The notes below the pieces were generated by a model. That model worked only from the letters and a program-made list of their open reading frames with translations, was not told the origin of the DNA and did not search any database. Of a stretch of DNA of 22,166 bases, positions 1 to 5,928 are shown piece after piece. The first letter of the stretch is position 1. Every line of letters starts with the position of its first letter. Origin of the DNA: a virus; the IMG/VR virus record IMGVR_UViG_3300030328_003676, positions 1-22,166 of that record, one strand, 5' to 3'. Both the position numbers and the translations under genes were made by a program.

Positions 1-169
1 GGGTATGCTATGCACGCACGCTCTGCGCCAGTGCGAAAGCTAAGTATAAAAACGAGTGTTACCTGCGCCGAAGGCCACGCCGCAGTGCAAAAGTGAAGTT
101 CTAAAACTAACCGCGAATTCGCGTGCTTGCCAAAGGTTTATCAAAGTTATCCCCCTCCCCACCCTGGAT
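1..169. other. GC-richer left edge, no convincing gene
   Basis: No credible coding region is seen here. The stretch is richer in G and C than most of the window and contains short inverted repeats, including a perfect 12-bp palindrome CGCGAATTCGCG at 112-123 and CTGCG/CGCAG arms around 63-84. It lies downstream of a leftward promoter at 170-199, so it may be the start of a leftward transcript that leaves the window. Whether that transcript codes for anything cannot be decided here. Confidence 0.4.
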
Positions 170-199
170 ATTATATCACATTTACCATAGCGGGGTCAA
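170..199 (-). promoter_or_regulatory. leftward sigma70-type promoter
   Basis: Read on the minus strand there is TTGACC (199-194), an 18-bp spacer and a perfect TATAAT (175-170). Transcription would start near 163 and run left. The spacer is one base longer than in the other promoters of this window. It is opposed to the rightward promoter at 362-390, so 200-361 is a divergent control region. Confidence 0.55.
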
Positions 200-272
200 G
201 AAATAGCTTATGCGGGGTTATGCGAAGATTGGGCAAGATTTGGGCACACCCGCGACGGTTTTTCCTCTTTTT

Positions 273-304
273 GCGAGATTTTCGAACGAAGTTCGACATT
301 TCGC
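273..304. repeat. imperfect dyad between divergent promoters
   Basis: The core is TCGAAC-gaa-GTTCGA (282-296), flanked by GCGA (273-276) and TCGC (301-304), giving a two-level inverted repeat. It lies between the promoters at 170-199 and 362-390, so an operator is a reasonable guess. No regulator can be assigned. Confidence 0.4.
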
Positions 305-332
305 GTCCCGCCCCCGAGAGTTCGCTTGCGTT

Positions 333-359
333 CTTTTCTTATGCTAAGCGTAAGAAAAG
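333..359. repeat. 9-bp perfect inverted repeat next to a -35 box
   Basis: CTTTTCTTA (333-341) and TAAGAAAAG (351-359) are perfectly complementary around a 9-nt centre. The right arm ends 2 bp before the TTGACT -35 box of the promoter at 362-390. The position suits an operator, or a terminator for transcription entering from the left, but no T-run follows the right arm. The operator reading is preferred. Confidence 0.45.
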
Positions 360-361
360 TA

Positions 362-390
362 TTGACTTTCTATTGCACGCCATATATAAT
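362..390 (+). promoter_or_regulatory. rightward promoter for a leaderless gene
   Basis: TTGACT (362-367), a 17-bp spacer and TATAAT (385-390). The ATG at 397 begins 6 nt after the -10 box, at the expected transcription start, so the mRNA should be leaderless. Confidence 0.8.
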
Positions 391-396
391 ATAAGA

Positions 397-579
397 ATGA
401 CAAATTATCAGAAATCACAACTAAGCGACCACTTCCATAGATGGAATGTAGCTTACTCAATGGCAGCTTTCCTAATAGTAGCTTTAGCACTATTAGCGTG
501 GGAAGCTAGGCAGGAGCAAAGGCTCGATAAACTAGAACAGTATTACGAGCACGTTGAAAAATATAAAGACATAGCGTAA
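397..579 (+). CDS. small single-span membrane protein (60 aa)
   Basis: This is an unrecognised small protein of 60 residues. It has a polar N-terminus, one hydrophobic segment at about residues 22-35 (AAFLIVALALLAW), and a charged, probably helical tail. That pattern fits a single-pass membrane protein with a cytoplasmic or periplasmic coiled tail. The reading frame is open further upstream to a TTG at 127. The ATG at 397 is preferred because a strong promoter at 362-390 would start transcription almost exactly there, so the upstream part would not be in the mRNA. No Shine-Dalgarno sequence precedes it, as expected for a leaderless message. Confidence 0.65.
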   Translation: MTNYQKSQLSDHFHRWNVAYSMAAFLIVALALLAWEARQEQRLDKLEQYYEHVEKYKDIA

Positions 580-587
580 GCTAATCC

Positions 588-616
588 TTGACATTCCATT
601 GAAAGCGTGTCATAAT
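588..616 (+). promoter_or_regulatory. promoter with short structured leader
   Basis: TTGACA (588-593), a 17-bp spacer and CATAAT (611-616). Unlike most promoters here it gives a leader of about 50 nt, with a hairpin CGCAA-aaga-TTGCG (641-654) ahead of the AGGAG ribosome binding site at 663-667. The bases after the -10 box closely match those after the promoter at 1096-1124. Confidence 0.8.
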
Positions 617-675
617 ATAAAAATAGAAATTAAATAAAAACGCAAAAGATTGCGAACTTAATAGGAGAAATAAAC

Positions 676-987
676 ATGGCAGAAGCCAAGAAAAATTACA
701 CAGAAGATATGGTTGCAGAAATGACAGCCGCATATCAAGCTAACCCAACAAGAGAAACAGTTGAGGAACTAGCATCTAAGTTCGGAAAAACAGTCAGAAG
801 CATAATCGCAAAACTAAGTAGAGAAGGCGTATATGTGGCACAACCTAGAGTAACTAAATCAGGTGAGCCAGTTGTTCGCAAAGCAGAACTAGTTGCTCAG
901 ATTAATGCAAAATTCGACTCAGAATTTCCAACATTAGTAAAAGCAAGCAAAGTGGATTTACAGAACTTAATAAACCACCTAAGCTAA
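676..987 (+). CDS. small Myb/HTH-like DNA-binding protein, single repeat (103 aa)
   Basis: The protein carries an N-terminal module at about residues 8-55 that reads as a Myb/SANT-like or HTH fold: an acidic first helix (YTEDMVAEMTAAY), a second helix with VEELASKFGKTV, and a recognition-like helix with RSIIAKLSREGVY. The C-terminal half (about 57-103) is a second small helical region. It is a clear paralog of the gene at 4438-4758 and shares the repeat unit with the genes at 7091-7270 (minus), 13234-13641 and 17047-17775. It has its own promoter, a leader hairpin, a good AGGAG site 8 nt before the ATG, and a terminator after it, so it is a one-gene unit probably expressed strongly. DNA binding is inferred from the fold pattern; the target and role are unknown. 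Confidence 0.8.
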   Translation: MAEAKKNYTEDMVAEMTAAYQANPTRETVEELASKFGKTVRSIIAKLSREGVYVAQPRVTKSGEPVVRKAELVAQINAKFDSEFPTLVKASKVDLQNLINHLS

Positions 988-1004
988 CCTAAGAAAAGGC
1001 TCTC

Positions 1005-1049
1005 CGCTAGTATAGAATATATCAGCACTAGCTAGCGAAGAACTTTTTT
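1005..1049 (+). terminator. rho-independent terminator candidate
   Basis: CGCTAG (1005-1010) can pair with CTAGCG (1032-1037), or GCTAGT (1006-1011) with ACTAGC (1027-1032). A run of six T follows at 1044-1049. It ends the one-gene unit at 676-987. A second AT-rich hairpin, AAGCAA with TTGCTT (about 1051-1085), follows it. Confidence 0.6.
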
Positions 1050-1095
1050 AAGCAAGATTTAAAAAAATTATTTTAAGTGTTGCTTGAAAAATTTC

Positions 1096-1124
1096 TTGAC
1101 TTTTCATTAATAGCGATATATAAT
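1096..1124 (+). promoter_or_regulatory. promoter of the large noncoding RNA
   Basis: TTGACT (1096-1101), a 17-bp spacer and TATAAT (1119-1124). Transcription should start near 1131. The bases after the -10 box (ATAAGAATAGAAATTGAAA) are nearly those after the promoter at 588-616, but here no reading frame or ribosome binding site follows. Confidence 0.85.
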
Positions 1125-1130
1125 ATAAGA

Positions 1131-2117
1131 ATAGAAATTGAAAAAAAGAAGGAAGTCAGGCGGACTCTGCAAATATGCAAAATCCTAGAGGCGCTAAGAG
1201 TAAAAAATACCTTTTTAGGTTTATGATTGAGCAATAGCCAATAAATACACTCGAAGCCTACTGCACTTCCGTCTCGAAGGCAAAGTTAGTGATGGAGCCT
1301 CGAAGGCCCCGCTTAGTATCAAGTAGAAAAGCGAAGAATAGGGCTGCTGATTAGAACCATGAGCACATCAGACTTCTTGACACATGAAAGAAGTTCTCTA
1401 AGCCACAATGAAAAGACACTCAGTGTGCTAGGCCACCAGTAGACGAATAGTCGGAACGCCCCTCAAGTAAATGCGAGCATAGTGTCAAAAAGACGAGCAT
1501 GAATGTGAAAAATAGTAACATCTGTATCTAAAGCGAGTCGCAAGATTATAAGTCTTTAGAGTGAGCGTCAAAAAGGGAAGTAAAGTGCGAAACACGTAAC
1601 ATAAGAACACGCGAGCAACACTGAAAGAGGAGAACAAACCAATTTATATGGTAGCAACCCACCCAACTGTTCGGGCCTTAGGAGCAGTATAAAAACGGAG
1701 CGTAGGAAGTGTGGAAATGCAATCCACGACTGCATAACGTGAGCAGAAAAGAATGACGAAACCAAGTGTAGCCCTGCACACTCACTTGTAAAACAGATGA
1801 ACAGGGGGTGATAGACGCGTAGATTCAACCTGAAAATCTCGTAGCATATCCGTAGGGAGAGGCTTAGTGTCCCTAATGTTTACCGAATGAAACAGAACGA
1901 GCTACTTGGTAAAGCAAACAGTCCCTTACAGCTATACAAATGGAAGATGCGTGTAAAACTGGCTAAGTAGAAATCTAATATGTAATCGAAGCTGGCGAGC
2001 ATCGTAAGTGGAAATCCTTTCTGAGCCCGTGTAATCCCTCTGCGCTATAAAATGAGGACTCGAAAAGAAAAATTAAATTCTAATTTATTTACCCTGACCA
2101 TTCGGCAGGGTTTTTTT
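1131..2117 (+). ncRNA. candidate giant ornate noncoding RNA (about 985 nt)
   Basis: The unit has a strong promoter before it, a strong terminator at its end, and no plausible rightward gene. It is visibly richer in G and C than its neighbours. Perfect helices read by eye include 1372-1378/1388-1394 (7 bp), 1527-1533/1554-1560 (7 bp), 1853-1858/1870-1875 (6 bp) and 1879-1884/1908-1913 (6 bp). Also seen is 1306-1309 plus 1310-1314 with 1329-1333 plus 1341-1344, and a contiguous arm 1999-2008 pairing with 1925-1929 and 1946-1950. Two H-type pseudoknots are clear: stem 1711-1715/1723-1727 with loop ATGCA pairing to TGCAT at 1731-1735, and stem 1763-1768/1783-1788 with loop CCCTG pairing to CAGGG at 1802-1806. 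Size, pseudoknots and phage setting recall GOLLD and ROOL RNAs. I cannot confirm membership, so it may be a relative or a new class. Its function is unknown. Confidence 0.75.
2092..2117 (+). terminator. strong rho-independent terminator of the large RNA
   Basis: CCCTG-a-CC (2092-2099) pairs with GG-CAGGG (2104-2110) around the loop ATTC, with one bulged A. Seven T follow at 2111-2117. Confidence 0.9.
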
Positions 2118-2138
2118 ATGCACAGCATAAAATACTTC

Positions 2139-2167
2139 TTGACAATTTTGTTGTGGCGTGATATAAT
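2139..2167 (+). promoter_or_regulatory. promoter of the 2.2-6.0 kb operon, leaderless
   Basis: TTGACA (2139-2144), a 17-bp spacer and TATAAT (2162-2167). The first ATG of the operon (2175) starts 7 nt after the -10 box. It probably drives the whole run of small genes to the terminator at 6056-6076, since no other rightward promoter was seen in that stretch. Confidence 0.85.
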
Positions 2168-2174
2168 ATAAACA

Positions 2175-2324
2175 ATGAAAAAATCAACAAAAAATGCGAA
2201 GAGAAAAAATCGGAACATAGTAGCAAAATATGCTGCAAAGTTTCAGCGTGGGAGGATATTCCGCGACAGGACAAAGTATAATCGCAAAAGAAAATTTAGT
2301 AACAGAACAGACGAACAGGAGTAG
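2175..2324 (+). CDS. very basic 49-aa protein, first gene of operon
   Basis: This is a 49-residue protein dominated by Lys and Arg, with an N-terminus rich in K, N and R and further KRK clusters near the end. Such a charge suggests binding to RNA, DNA or the ribosome, but no family is recognised. The start fits the promoter at 2139-2167 as a leaderless message, and no Shine-Dalgarno sequence lies upstream. The AGGAG that serves the next gene lies at its 3' end (2317-2321). Confidence 0.65.
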   Translation: MKKSTKNAKRKNRNIVAKYAAKFQRGRIFRDRTKYNRKRKFSNRTDEQE

Positions 2325-2328
2325 CAAA

Positions 2329-2550
2329 ATGACATTATTATTATTAGGAACAACAGACAGACAACTAGCTGTGCTTAAAGAAAGAACAGACAGTTGGGGC
2401 AAAGCAGCCAGAAGAGAAATCAAAAGAAGAAAAATGGTTGGCTTTTGGGACGGCACAAATGCCACAGTAGTAGACAGCAAGGAAGTAATAGACGCTACAC
2501 TGGACAAAAAAGAGGAGTATGTATATGCTCCAGGCGTAAGGAGAACATAG
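2329..2550 (+). CDS. hypothetical protein (73 aa)
   Basis: The family is not recognised. The frame is open further upstream to 2230, but the ATG at 2329 is chosen because AGGAG lies 7 nt before it and the upstream part overlaps the previous gene. The protein begins with a short hydrophobic strand (MTLLLLG) followed by a basic helix with ERTDSWGKAARREIKRRK and a mixed tail. The hydrophobic start is too short for a membrane span. Confidence 0.65.
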   Translation: MTLLLLGTTDRQLAVLKERTDSWGKAARREIKRRKMVGFWDGTNATVVDSKEVIDATLDKKEEYVYAPGVRRT

Positions 2551-2763
2551 TTGGCAAGAAGAAGGAACAAGCACTTGCAACAATGGAGAAAACGAATGGC
2601 GTGGTATCACAGGGTGAGAAAGGCAGAGCAGGCAGAAGAACAAGAGCCTGCTCTTGACTTTTTTGACCCCGCAGCGTCAGAGATAGTAGCCAAACAAAGT
2701 GAAACTACCCAATATTTTGAAGCTAGCTTAGTAGAAAAACTAAGTAAGGAAGTGAAAAAATGA
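2551..2763 (+). CDS. hypothetical basic/acidic protein, TTG start (70 aa)
   Basis: The start is a TTG directly after the previous stop codon, with AAGGAG (2538-2543) 7 nt upstream. An internal ATG at 2596 is a weaker alternative. The N-terminal third is strongly basic (MARRRNKHLQQWRKRMAWYH) and the rest is acidic and helical. No family is recognised. It overlaps the next gene by 4 nt (ATGA), so translation is probably coupled. Confidence 0.65.
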   Translation: MARRRNKHLQQWRKRMAWYHRVRKAEQAEEQEPALDFFDPAASEIVAKQSETTQYFEASLVEKLSKEVKK

Positions 2764-2954
2764 AGTGGGAAGAAAATATAGAATTACGAGATTTAGTAGT
2801 GAGACTAAAGAACTCGGCAAAAGATAAGGAATTTTTTATGAAATTCATATCACAGGTGGCAAATGATGAAACATTTGCAAAGACATTAACACACGCAATT
2901 GACTCAGAATTGCAAGACAGACAATGGAGAAAAGAACATGGCAACAATGTTTGA
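2760..2954 (+). CDS. hypothetical helical protein (64 aa)
   Basis: A small, charged and probably all-helical protein of unknown function. It starts within the stop codon of the previous gene, preceded by AAGGAAG. Residues 5-60 are compatible with two or three amphipathic helices. It has no cysteines, membrane segment or known motif. Confidence 0.7.
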   Translation: MKWEENIELRDLVVRLKNSAKDKEFFMKFISQVANDETFAKTLTHAIDSELQDRQWRKEHGNNV

Positions 2955-3147
2955 AAAAAGACATAAGCAAGTAGTAAGAGGTGGCTGGGGTCAATCAGCT
3001 AAATCAGTAATAAAATTTAGAACAATGGCAATGGTTTCAACACAAGAACTTATCGCTACTTTAAATAAGCACAATACAAAGCCTAAAATGAAGGCGAAAA
3101 TTTTAACCGAACTTACAAAAAGAGGAGTGAAGCTAGTATGGAAATAA
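2938..3147 (+). CDS. hypothetical basic protein (69 aa)
   Basis: The frame opens at 2899, but the ATG at 2938 has GGAG 8 nt upstream and shortens the overlap with the previous gene to 17 nt. The protein is basic, with a glycine-rich patch (VVRGGWGQSAKS) and a C-terminal segment (TLNKHNTKPKMKAKILTELT) that looks like a small helix-loop-helix. The family is not recognised; nucleic acid binding is possible from charge alone. Confidence 0.7.
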   Translation: MATMFEKRHKQVVRGGWGQSAKSVIKFRTMAMVSTQELIATLNKHNTKPKMKAKILTELTKRGVKLVWK

Positions 3148-3242
3148 CGACATTCATAGCTGGAGTATTAATTCTAAACATAGTATTAAATCTAATTATA
3201 TTAGTAGTAATACGAAATGGAGGAATACATAATGCCAGATAA
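3138..3242 (+). CDS. tiny single-span membrane protein (34 aa)
   Basis: Only 34 residues, almost entirely one hydrophobic segment (about residues 4-25, IAGVLILNIVLNLIILVVI) followed by a short basic tail. GAGGAG lies about 10 nt before the ATG. It overlaps the previous gene by 10 nt and the next by 11 nt. The role is unknown. It belongs to a set of very small membrane proteins scattered through this phage. Confidence 0.55.
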   Translation: MEITTFIAGVLILNIVLNLIILVVIRNGGIHNAR

Positions 3243-3588
3243 CATAGAATACACAGACCAAACGCTAGTTATACCTGCCGATGTTTGCAAAATCTTAGAA
3301 AGAGATAGTCTTATAGATGTTGCAGAAGATTTTGGCTTAAGTATTGAAATAGAGAACGGCAAAGTAAAAATAACCGACTTAATGGAATATATTGCTGAAG
3401 GGTATGAAGGCATGGAACCAGAAGTAGCATGGGACTTAGTGCGAAAGTGGTGGGACGACGAGCAAGAAGCTAATAGATATAGTATTGCTATAGGCAAGAA
3501 ACAAGATGAAATAGCTAAGTTGCAAAAAGAAATAAGCGCTTTAGTGAAAAAGCAAACAGATAAAAAACAAAAATGGAGATTATGGTAG
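3232..3588 (+). CDS. hypothetical acidic protein with C-terminal coiled coil (118 aa)
   Basis: The start at 3232 has GGAGG 8 nt upstream and is preferred over an ATG at 3217. The first 80 residues are acidic and appear folded; the last 35 (from about KKQDEIAKLQKEISALVKKQ) form a charged heptad-like helix, suggesting self-association. No known family is recognised. The stop codon overlaps the likely GTG start of the next gene. Confidence 0.75.
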   Translation: MPDNIEYTDQTLVIPADVCKILERDSLIDVAEDFGLSIEIENGKVKITDLMEYIAEGYEGMEPEVAWDLVRKWWDDEQEANRYSIAIGKKQDEIAKLQKEISALVKKQTDKKQKWRLW

Positions 3589-3854
3589 TGGCAAGAGAAT
3601 TTATAAATATTAGTAGCAGAACGGGCGAAACCTTAGTAGACGGAAAAGCAGTAGGAAAACGAAAATGGGTAGGAGAAGCAATAGCTGATTTCTCACTCAG
3701 CAAGGAATTTGTATTACAAGCAGCCGATGCAGAGGAATTTGAAGAAAAGGCATATCAAGCATTAGCAGGCCTAGCGAGAAAACAAGATTTAGAGCTAGGG
3801 CCAGTATATATTCAATGGAGTATGCCTGCGGAGGAGTATCATGGCGAAGGATAG
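3588..3854 (+). CDS. hypothetical protein, likely GTG start (88 aa)
   Basis: The GTG at 3588 overlaps the previous stop codon and has GGAG 9 nt upstream. ATGs at 3573 and 3582 in the same frame are alternatives but sit on or too near that GGAG. The protein has a strand-rich start (ISSRTGETLVDGKAVGKRKW) and a helical middle (DAEEFEEKAYQALAGLARKQ), so it is probably a small alpha/beta fold. The function is unknown. Confidence 0.7.
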   Translation: MAREFINISSRTGETLVDGKAVGKRKWVGEAIADFSLSKEFVLQAADAEEFEEKAYQALAGLARKQDLELGPVYIQWSMPAEEYHGEG

Positions 3855-4155
3855 TAGTAATGTGATACAATTCCCAAAAAGCATAGAGAAAGAGAAAAGG
3901 CTTAAAATGAAACAGGCACGGGTTGATGAAATTCAATTAGAAAATGATTGGCTTAGTGCAGATATTGAGCATTTGCAAAAAACTCTAGAAGGCAACATAA
4001 ATGAGATGCAAAAGCTATTGTTAGAATTAGCAGAATTGTATCAATTAGAAGTGCCAGAACTGATACAGAAAGAATTTCAGTTCGAAAACGAGTGGGGAGA
4101 CGATTTTGAGTTTACCCCTGATTTTAACTTAGACGATAATCCAGAGGAGGATTAA
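3841..4155 (+). CDS. hypothetical coiled-coil protein with VIQFP start motif (104 aa)
   Basis: The protein begins with a short segment containing NVIQFPKS, then a long helix (about 17-75) with heptad-like leucines, and ends in a very acidic tail (DDFEFTPDFNLDDNPEED). A similar VIPFPK start occurs in the unrelated-looking leftward gene at 6815-7081. No function is assigned. It overlaps the previous gene by 14 nt and its stop codon overlaps the next start (TAATG). Confidence 0.75.
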   Translation: MAKDSSNVIQFPKSIEKEKRLKMKQARVDEIQLENDWLSADIEHLQKTLEGNINEMQKLLLELAELYQLEVPELIQKEFQFENEWGDDFEFTPDFNLDDNPEED

Positions 4156-4364
4156 TGGAAGAAAAAGGAATAATAATGGGCAAAGAAAGCTCGCTTCATG
4201 TATATGAAGAAGATAAGCTTTTACATATTGTAGTTGATACTAGCAAGGAATTAGGTCCATCAGCTAGTGGTAAAACTACTTTAATTGCTAGCAGTGGTGG
4301 AAATGCTACTGTGGAATTGCAAGATGGGAGACAAGTTAAGCTTGGGCTTAATTTGTATTATTAA
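4155..4364 (+). CDS. small phage protein of an unnamed conserved family (69 aa)
   Basis: The core pattern TSKELGPSASGKTTLIASSGG, then a short strand and a final GLNLYY, matches a small uncharacterised protein type I recall from many tailed phages and prophages. GPSASGKTT formally fits a Walker A pattern, but the protein is far too short for a P-loop NTPase, and the conserved part in such proteins is the whole S-x-SGKT strand. ATP binding should therefore not be assumed. GGAGG lies at 4145-4149. The role is unknown. Confidence 0.75.
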   Translation: MEEKGIIMGKESSLHVYEEDKLLHIVVDTSKELGPSASGKTTLIASSGGNATVELQDGRQVKLGLNLYY

Positions 4365-4438
4365 TGTGGAATGGACAACCTGATATAGCTATAATAATAT
4401 TTATAGCTTTTATCATAATAATAGTAGGAGTAATGTAG
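4364..4438 (+). CDS. 24-aa hydrophobic peptide
   Basis: The ATG overlaps the previous stop codon (TAATG) and the stop overlaps the next GTG start. The peptide is almost one membrane span of isoleucines (about residues 8-24). Nested coupling on both sides supports translation, but the length makes it uncertain; it could serve mainly to carry ribosomes to the next gene. Confidence 0.4.
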   Translation: MWNGQPDIAIIIFIAFIIIIVGVM

Positions 4439-4758
4439 TGGCAGCAAATTATACAGAAGAGCAAGTAGCGTATATGGTTAATAAATATACTGCAAAGCCA
4501 AACAGAGATACAGTAGATGAACTAGCTCTTGGAATGAACAAGAGTATAAAATCTATAATAGGCAAACTTTCAAGAGAAGGTGTGTATCAAAAAGCTATCT
4601 ATAGAACTAAAACAGGCGAAATACCTATGACTAAAGGAGAAATCATAGTAAATATCGCTGAGCTTTTAGAAGCAGATTACAGTAAGATAGCTGGCCTAGA
4701 GAAATCTCCTAAACAAGACCTCAAGTATTTACTTGATGTTTGTAGGAGAATAACATGA
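4438..4758 (+). CDS. small Myb/HTH-like DNA-binding protein, paralog of 676-987 (106 aa)
   Basis: This protein aligns along its whole length with the one at 676-987: YTEEQVAYMVNKY, TVDELALGMNKSIKSIIGKL and SREGVY match in order, followed by a similar C-terminal helical region. It is therefore a duplicated DNA-binding-type protein. The start is GTG, overlapping the previous stop, with AGGAG (4426-4430) upstream. Here it is one gene among many in the operon, while the 676 copy has its own promoter and terminator, so the two probably differ in dose or timing. Confidence 0.8.
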   Translation: MAANYTEEQVAYMVNKYTAKPNRDTVDELALGMNKSIKSIIGKLSREGVYQKAIYRTKTGEIPMTKGEIIVNIAELLEADYSKIAGLEKSPKQDLKYLLDVCRRIT

Positions 4759-5129
4759 CTTTAGACCCTGAAGCTAACTTTATGAAAAGAATGGTGGAGA
4801 AAACGCAAGAAAAAGCAATTACTCCAACATACTTCAGGGAAAAAAGTTTATGCACTAAGAAGAAAATACCTCAATATGTTTTCGCTAAAGTACAGGATAG
4901 ATTTGGTAATTATCATTATTTGTCCGCAAATAACGAAAATGAGATAGATAAACATTGTGATGGAGGCGTGCTAGGATATGATATGGCAGTATGTGATTAT
5001 GCATATGAAGTCAGTCCTTTTATGGCCTCTAGGCACTTTAAGTGGGTTGGTAAGGGTAAAGACCCCTACCGCATATCACAACCAATTGATTATGCGGACC
5101 CGTATAAAAAACCAGTGGAGAAATGGTAG
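4755..5129 (+). CDS. hypothetical protein (124 aa)
   Basis: A soluble protein of mixed composition with three cysteines (in SLCTKKK, KHCDGG and AVCDYAY). The central part (YVFAKVQDRFGNYHYLSA) looks strand-rich. No family is recognised. It starts by an ATGA overlap with the previous gene, with AGGAG at 4744-4748, so the two are probably co-translated. Confidence 0.75.
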   Translation: MTLDPEANFMKRMVEKTQEKAITPTYFREKSLCTKKKIPQYVFAKVQDRFGNYHYLSANNENEIDKHCDGGVLGYDMAVCDYAYEVSPFMASRHFKWVGKGKDPYRISQPIDYADPYKKPVEKW

Positions 5130-5131
5130 AC

Positions 5132-5335
5132 ATGAGTAGAAAATATAATAGTAGAAAAAGAAGTTTTTACAAAACAATGACTTGGAGAATATTAGCAACG
5201 ACTGATACTTTCGTATTAAGTTTTTTTATAACAGGCAATTTGATTTTTGCAGGCTCTATAGCAAGCGTTGAAGTATTAACTAAGCTAGTATTATATTATT
5301 GGCATGAAAGACTATGGAACAATAGAATGAAGTAA
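5132..5335 (+). CDS. DUF2061-type small membrane protein (67 aa)
   Basis: The sequence follows the DUF2061 pattern: basic start (SRKRSFYKTMTWRILATTDTF), a first membrane span (FVLSFFITGNLIFAGSIAS), then a second segment ending VEVLTKLVLYYWHERLWN. That family is an uncharacterised two-span inner membrane protein of bacteria that also occurs in phages. The ATG at 5132 has GGAG at a better distance (11 nt) than the in-frame ATG at 5123 (2 nt). It lies directly before the tRNA gene. The biochemical role is unknown. Confidence 0.8.
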   Translation: MSRKYNSRKRSFYKTMTWRILATTDTFVLSFFITGNLIFAGSIASVEVLTKLVLYYWHERLWNNRMK

Positions 5336-5340
5336 CACAA

Positions 5341-5416
5341 GGGGCTGTAGCTCAGTAGGGAGAGCGGCTGGTTTGCATCCAGCAGGTCGCAGGTTCGATT
5401 CCTGTCAGCTCCACCA
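5341..5416 (+). tRNA. tRNA-Ala (anticodon TGC)
   Basis: A complete cloverleaf is visible: acceptor GGGGCTG with CAGCTCC (one G-U), D arm GCTC/GAGC, anticodon stem GCTGG/CCAGC with loop TTTGCAT (anticodon TGC at 5374-5376), and T arm with loop TTCGATT. The 3' CCA is encoded. It is cotranscribed with the operon and sits 14 nt before the bL33 gene, forming a small translation module. It would read GCN alanine codons, mainly GCA. Confidence 0.97.
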
Positions 5417-5430
5417 AGTAAGGAACTAAA

Positions 5431-5631
5431 ATGGCAAAGAAAGGCAAAAAATTAAAGGTAAATCTTATACCTGAAAGCGAGACTAGAAATAGTTATACAT
5501 ACGCTTATTCTGCGGAGAAAACATCAAGAATGGTATCTGAGCAGAAAAAACTAAGATTAAAGAAATTTAACCCCGTAAAAAGGGAACACGAATGGTTTGT
5601 AGAGGCAAAACTGCCTAGGCACACAAAATAA
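5431..5631 (+). CDS. rpmG: phage-encoded ribosomal protein bL33 (66 aa)
   Basis: The protein fits bL33, a small protein of the large ribosomal subunit near the E site. A basic start (MAKKGKKLKVNLIPESETR) is followed by a YTYAYSAEKT strand and the bL33 signature KLRLKKFNPVKREHEWFVEAK, comparable to the KLELKKFDPVVRQHV-type ending of bacterial bL33. The length is about 10 residues above the usual 50-56. There are no cysteines, so it is of the zinc-free type. AAGGA precedes the ATG. With tRNA-Ala just upstream and bS21 at 6580-6834 it suggests modification of host ribosomes. Incorporation into ribosomes is inference. Confidence 0.85.
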   Translation: MAKKGKKLKVNLIPESETRNSYTYAYSAEKTSRMVSEQKKLRLKKFNPVKREHEWFVEAKLPRHTK

Positions 5632-5643
5632 TGGGAGAAAGTA

Positions 5644-5928
5644 ATGAGCAGAGTAAAAAGAGAATTTACTACAAAGGTGAGACAGCCTTTTCAAGACGCA
5701 GTAGCTACAATACTTCATGTAATAGACTATCATAATTCGTTTTATGATAGCCCATTTCATATGGAACAAGCTAGAGTACTAAAACGATATTTAATAGATT
5801 TGAAGGATTGGATTGTGCTTGAAGAAGTCAAAGAAGCGGAAAAAGCCGCAGAAGTAGAAAGGGAATTTAATAGAAGAATAAGAGAACAAGCTGAAAGGGA
5901 TTTTAGAGCTAATGAGGAATGGGTGTGA
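5644..5928 (+). CDS. hypothetical helical protein (94 aa)
   Basis: A charged, helix-rich protein. The last 40 residues (EEVKEAEKAAEVEREFNRRI and onward) form a long amphipathic helix. A GGGAGAAAG stretch precedes the ATG. No family is recognised. Its stop overlaps the GTG of the next small frame. Confidence 0.7.
   Translation: MSRVKREFTTKVRQPFQDAVATILHVIDYHNSFYDSPFHMEQARVLKRYLIDLKDWIVLEEVKEAEKAAEVEREFNRRIREQAERDFRANEEWV

Noticed and set aside
140-156. DnaA-box-like TTATC-CCC sequences
   Set aside because: The matches to the 9-mer consensus are poor and not clustered in an AT-rich unwinding region.
127-396. N-terminal extension of the 60-aa protein from a TTG at 127
   Set aside because: It reads through a GC-rich dyad region and the -35 and -10 boxes of a strong promoter. 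Transcription would begin at 397, and the extended sequence does not look like protein.
1568-1828. Leftward 86-codon open frame inside the large RNA region
   Set aside because: Its product is an unpatterned hydrophobic/cysteine-rich chain with no ribosome binding site, and it runs antisense to a region with its own promoter, terminator and RNA pairing. Chance frame.
2184-2657. Several alternative frames on both strands over the genes at 2175-2550
   Set aside because: They overlap better-supported genes, lack ribosome binding sites and have low-complexity products.
4155-4364. P-loop NTPase suggested by GPSASGKTT
   Set aside because: The protein is only 69 residues with no Walker B. The motif belongs to a short conserved stretch of a small unnamed phage family.
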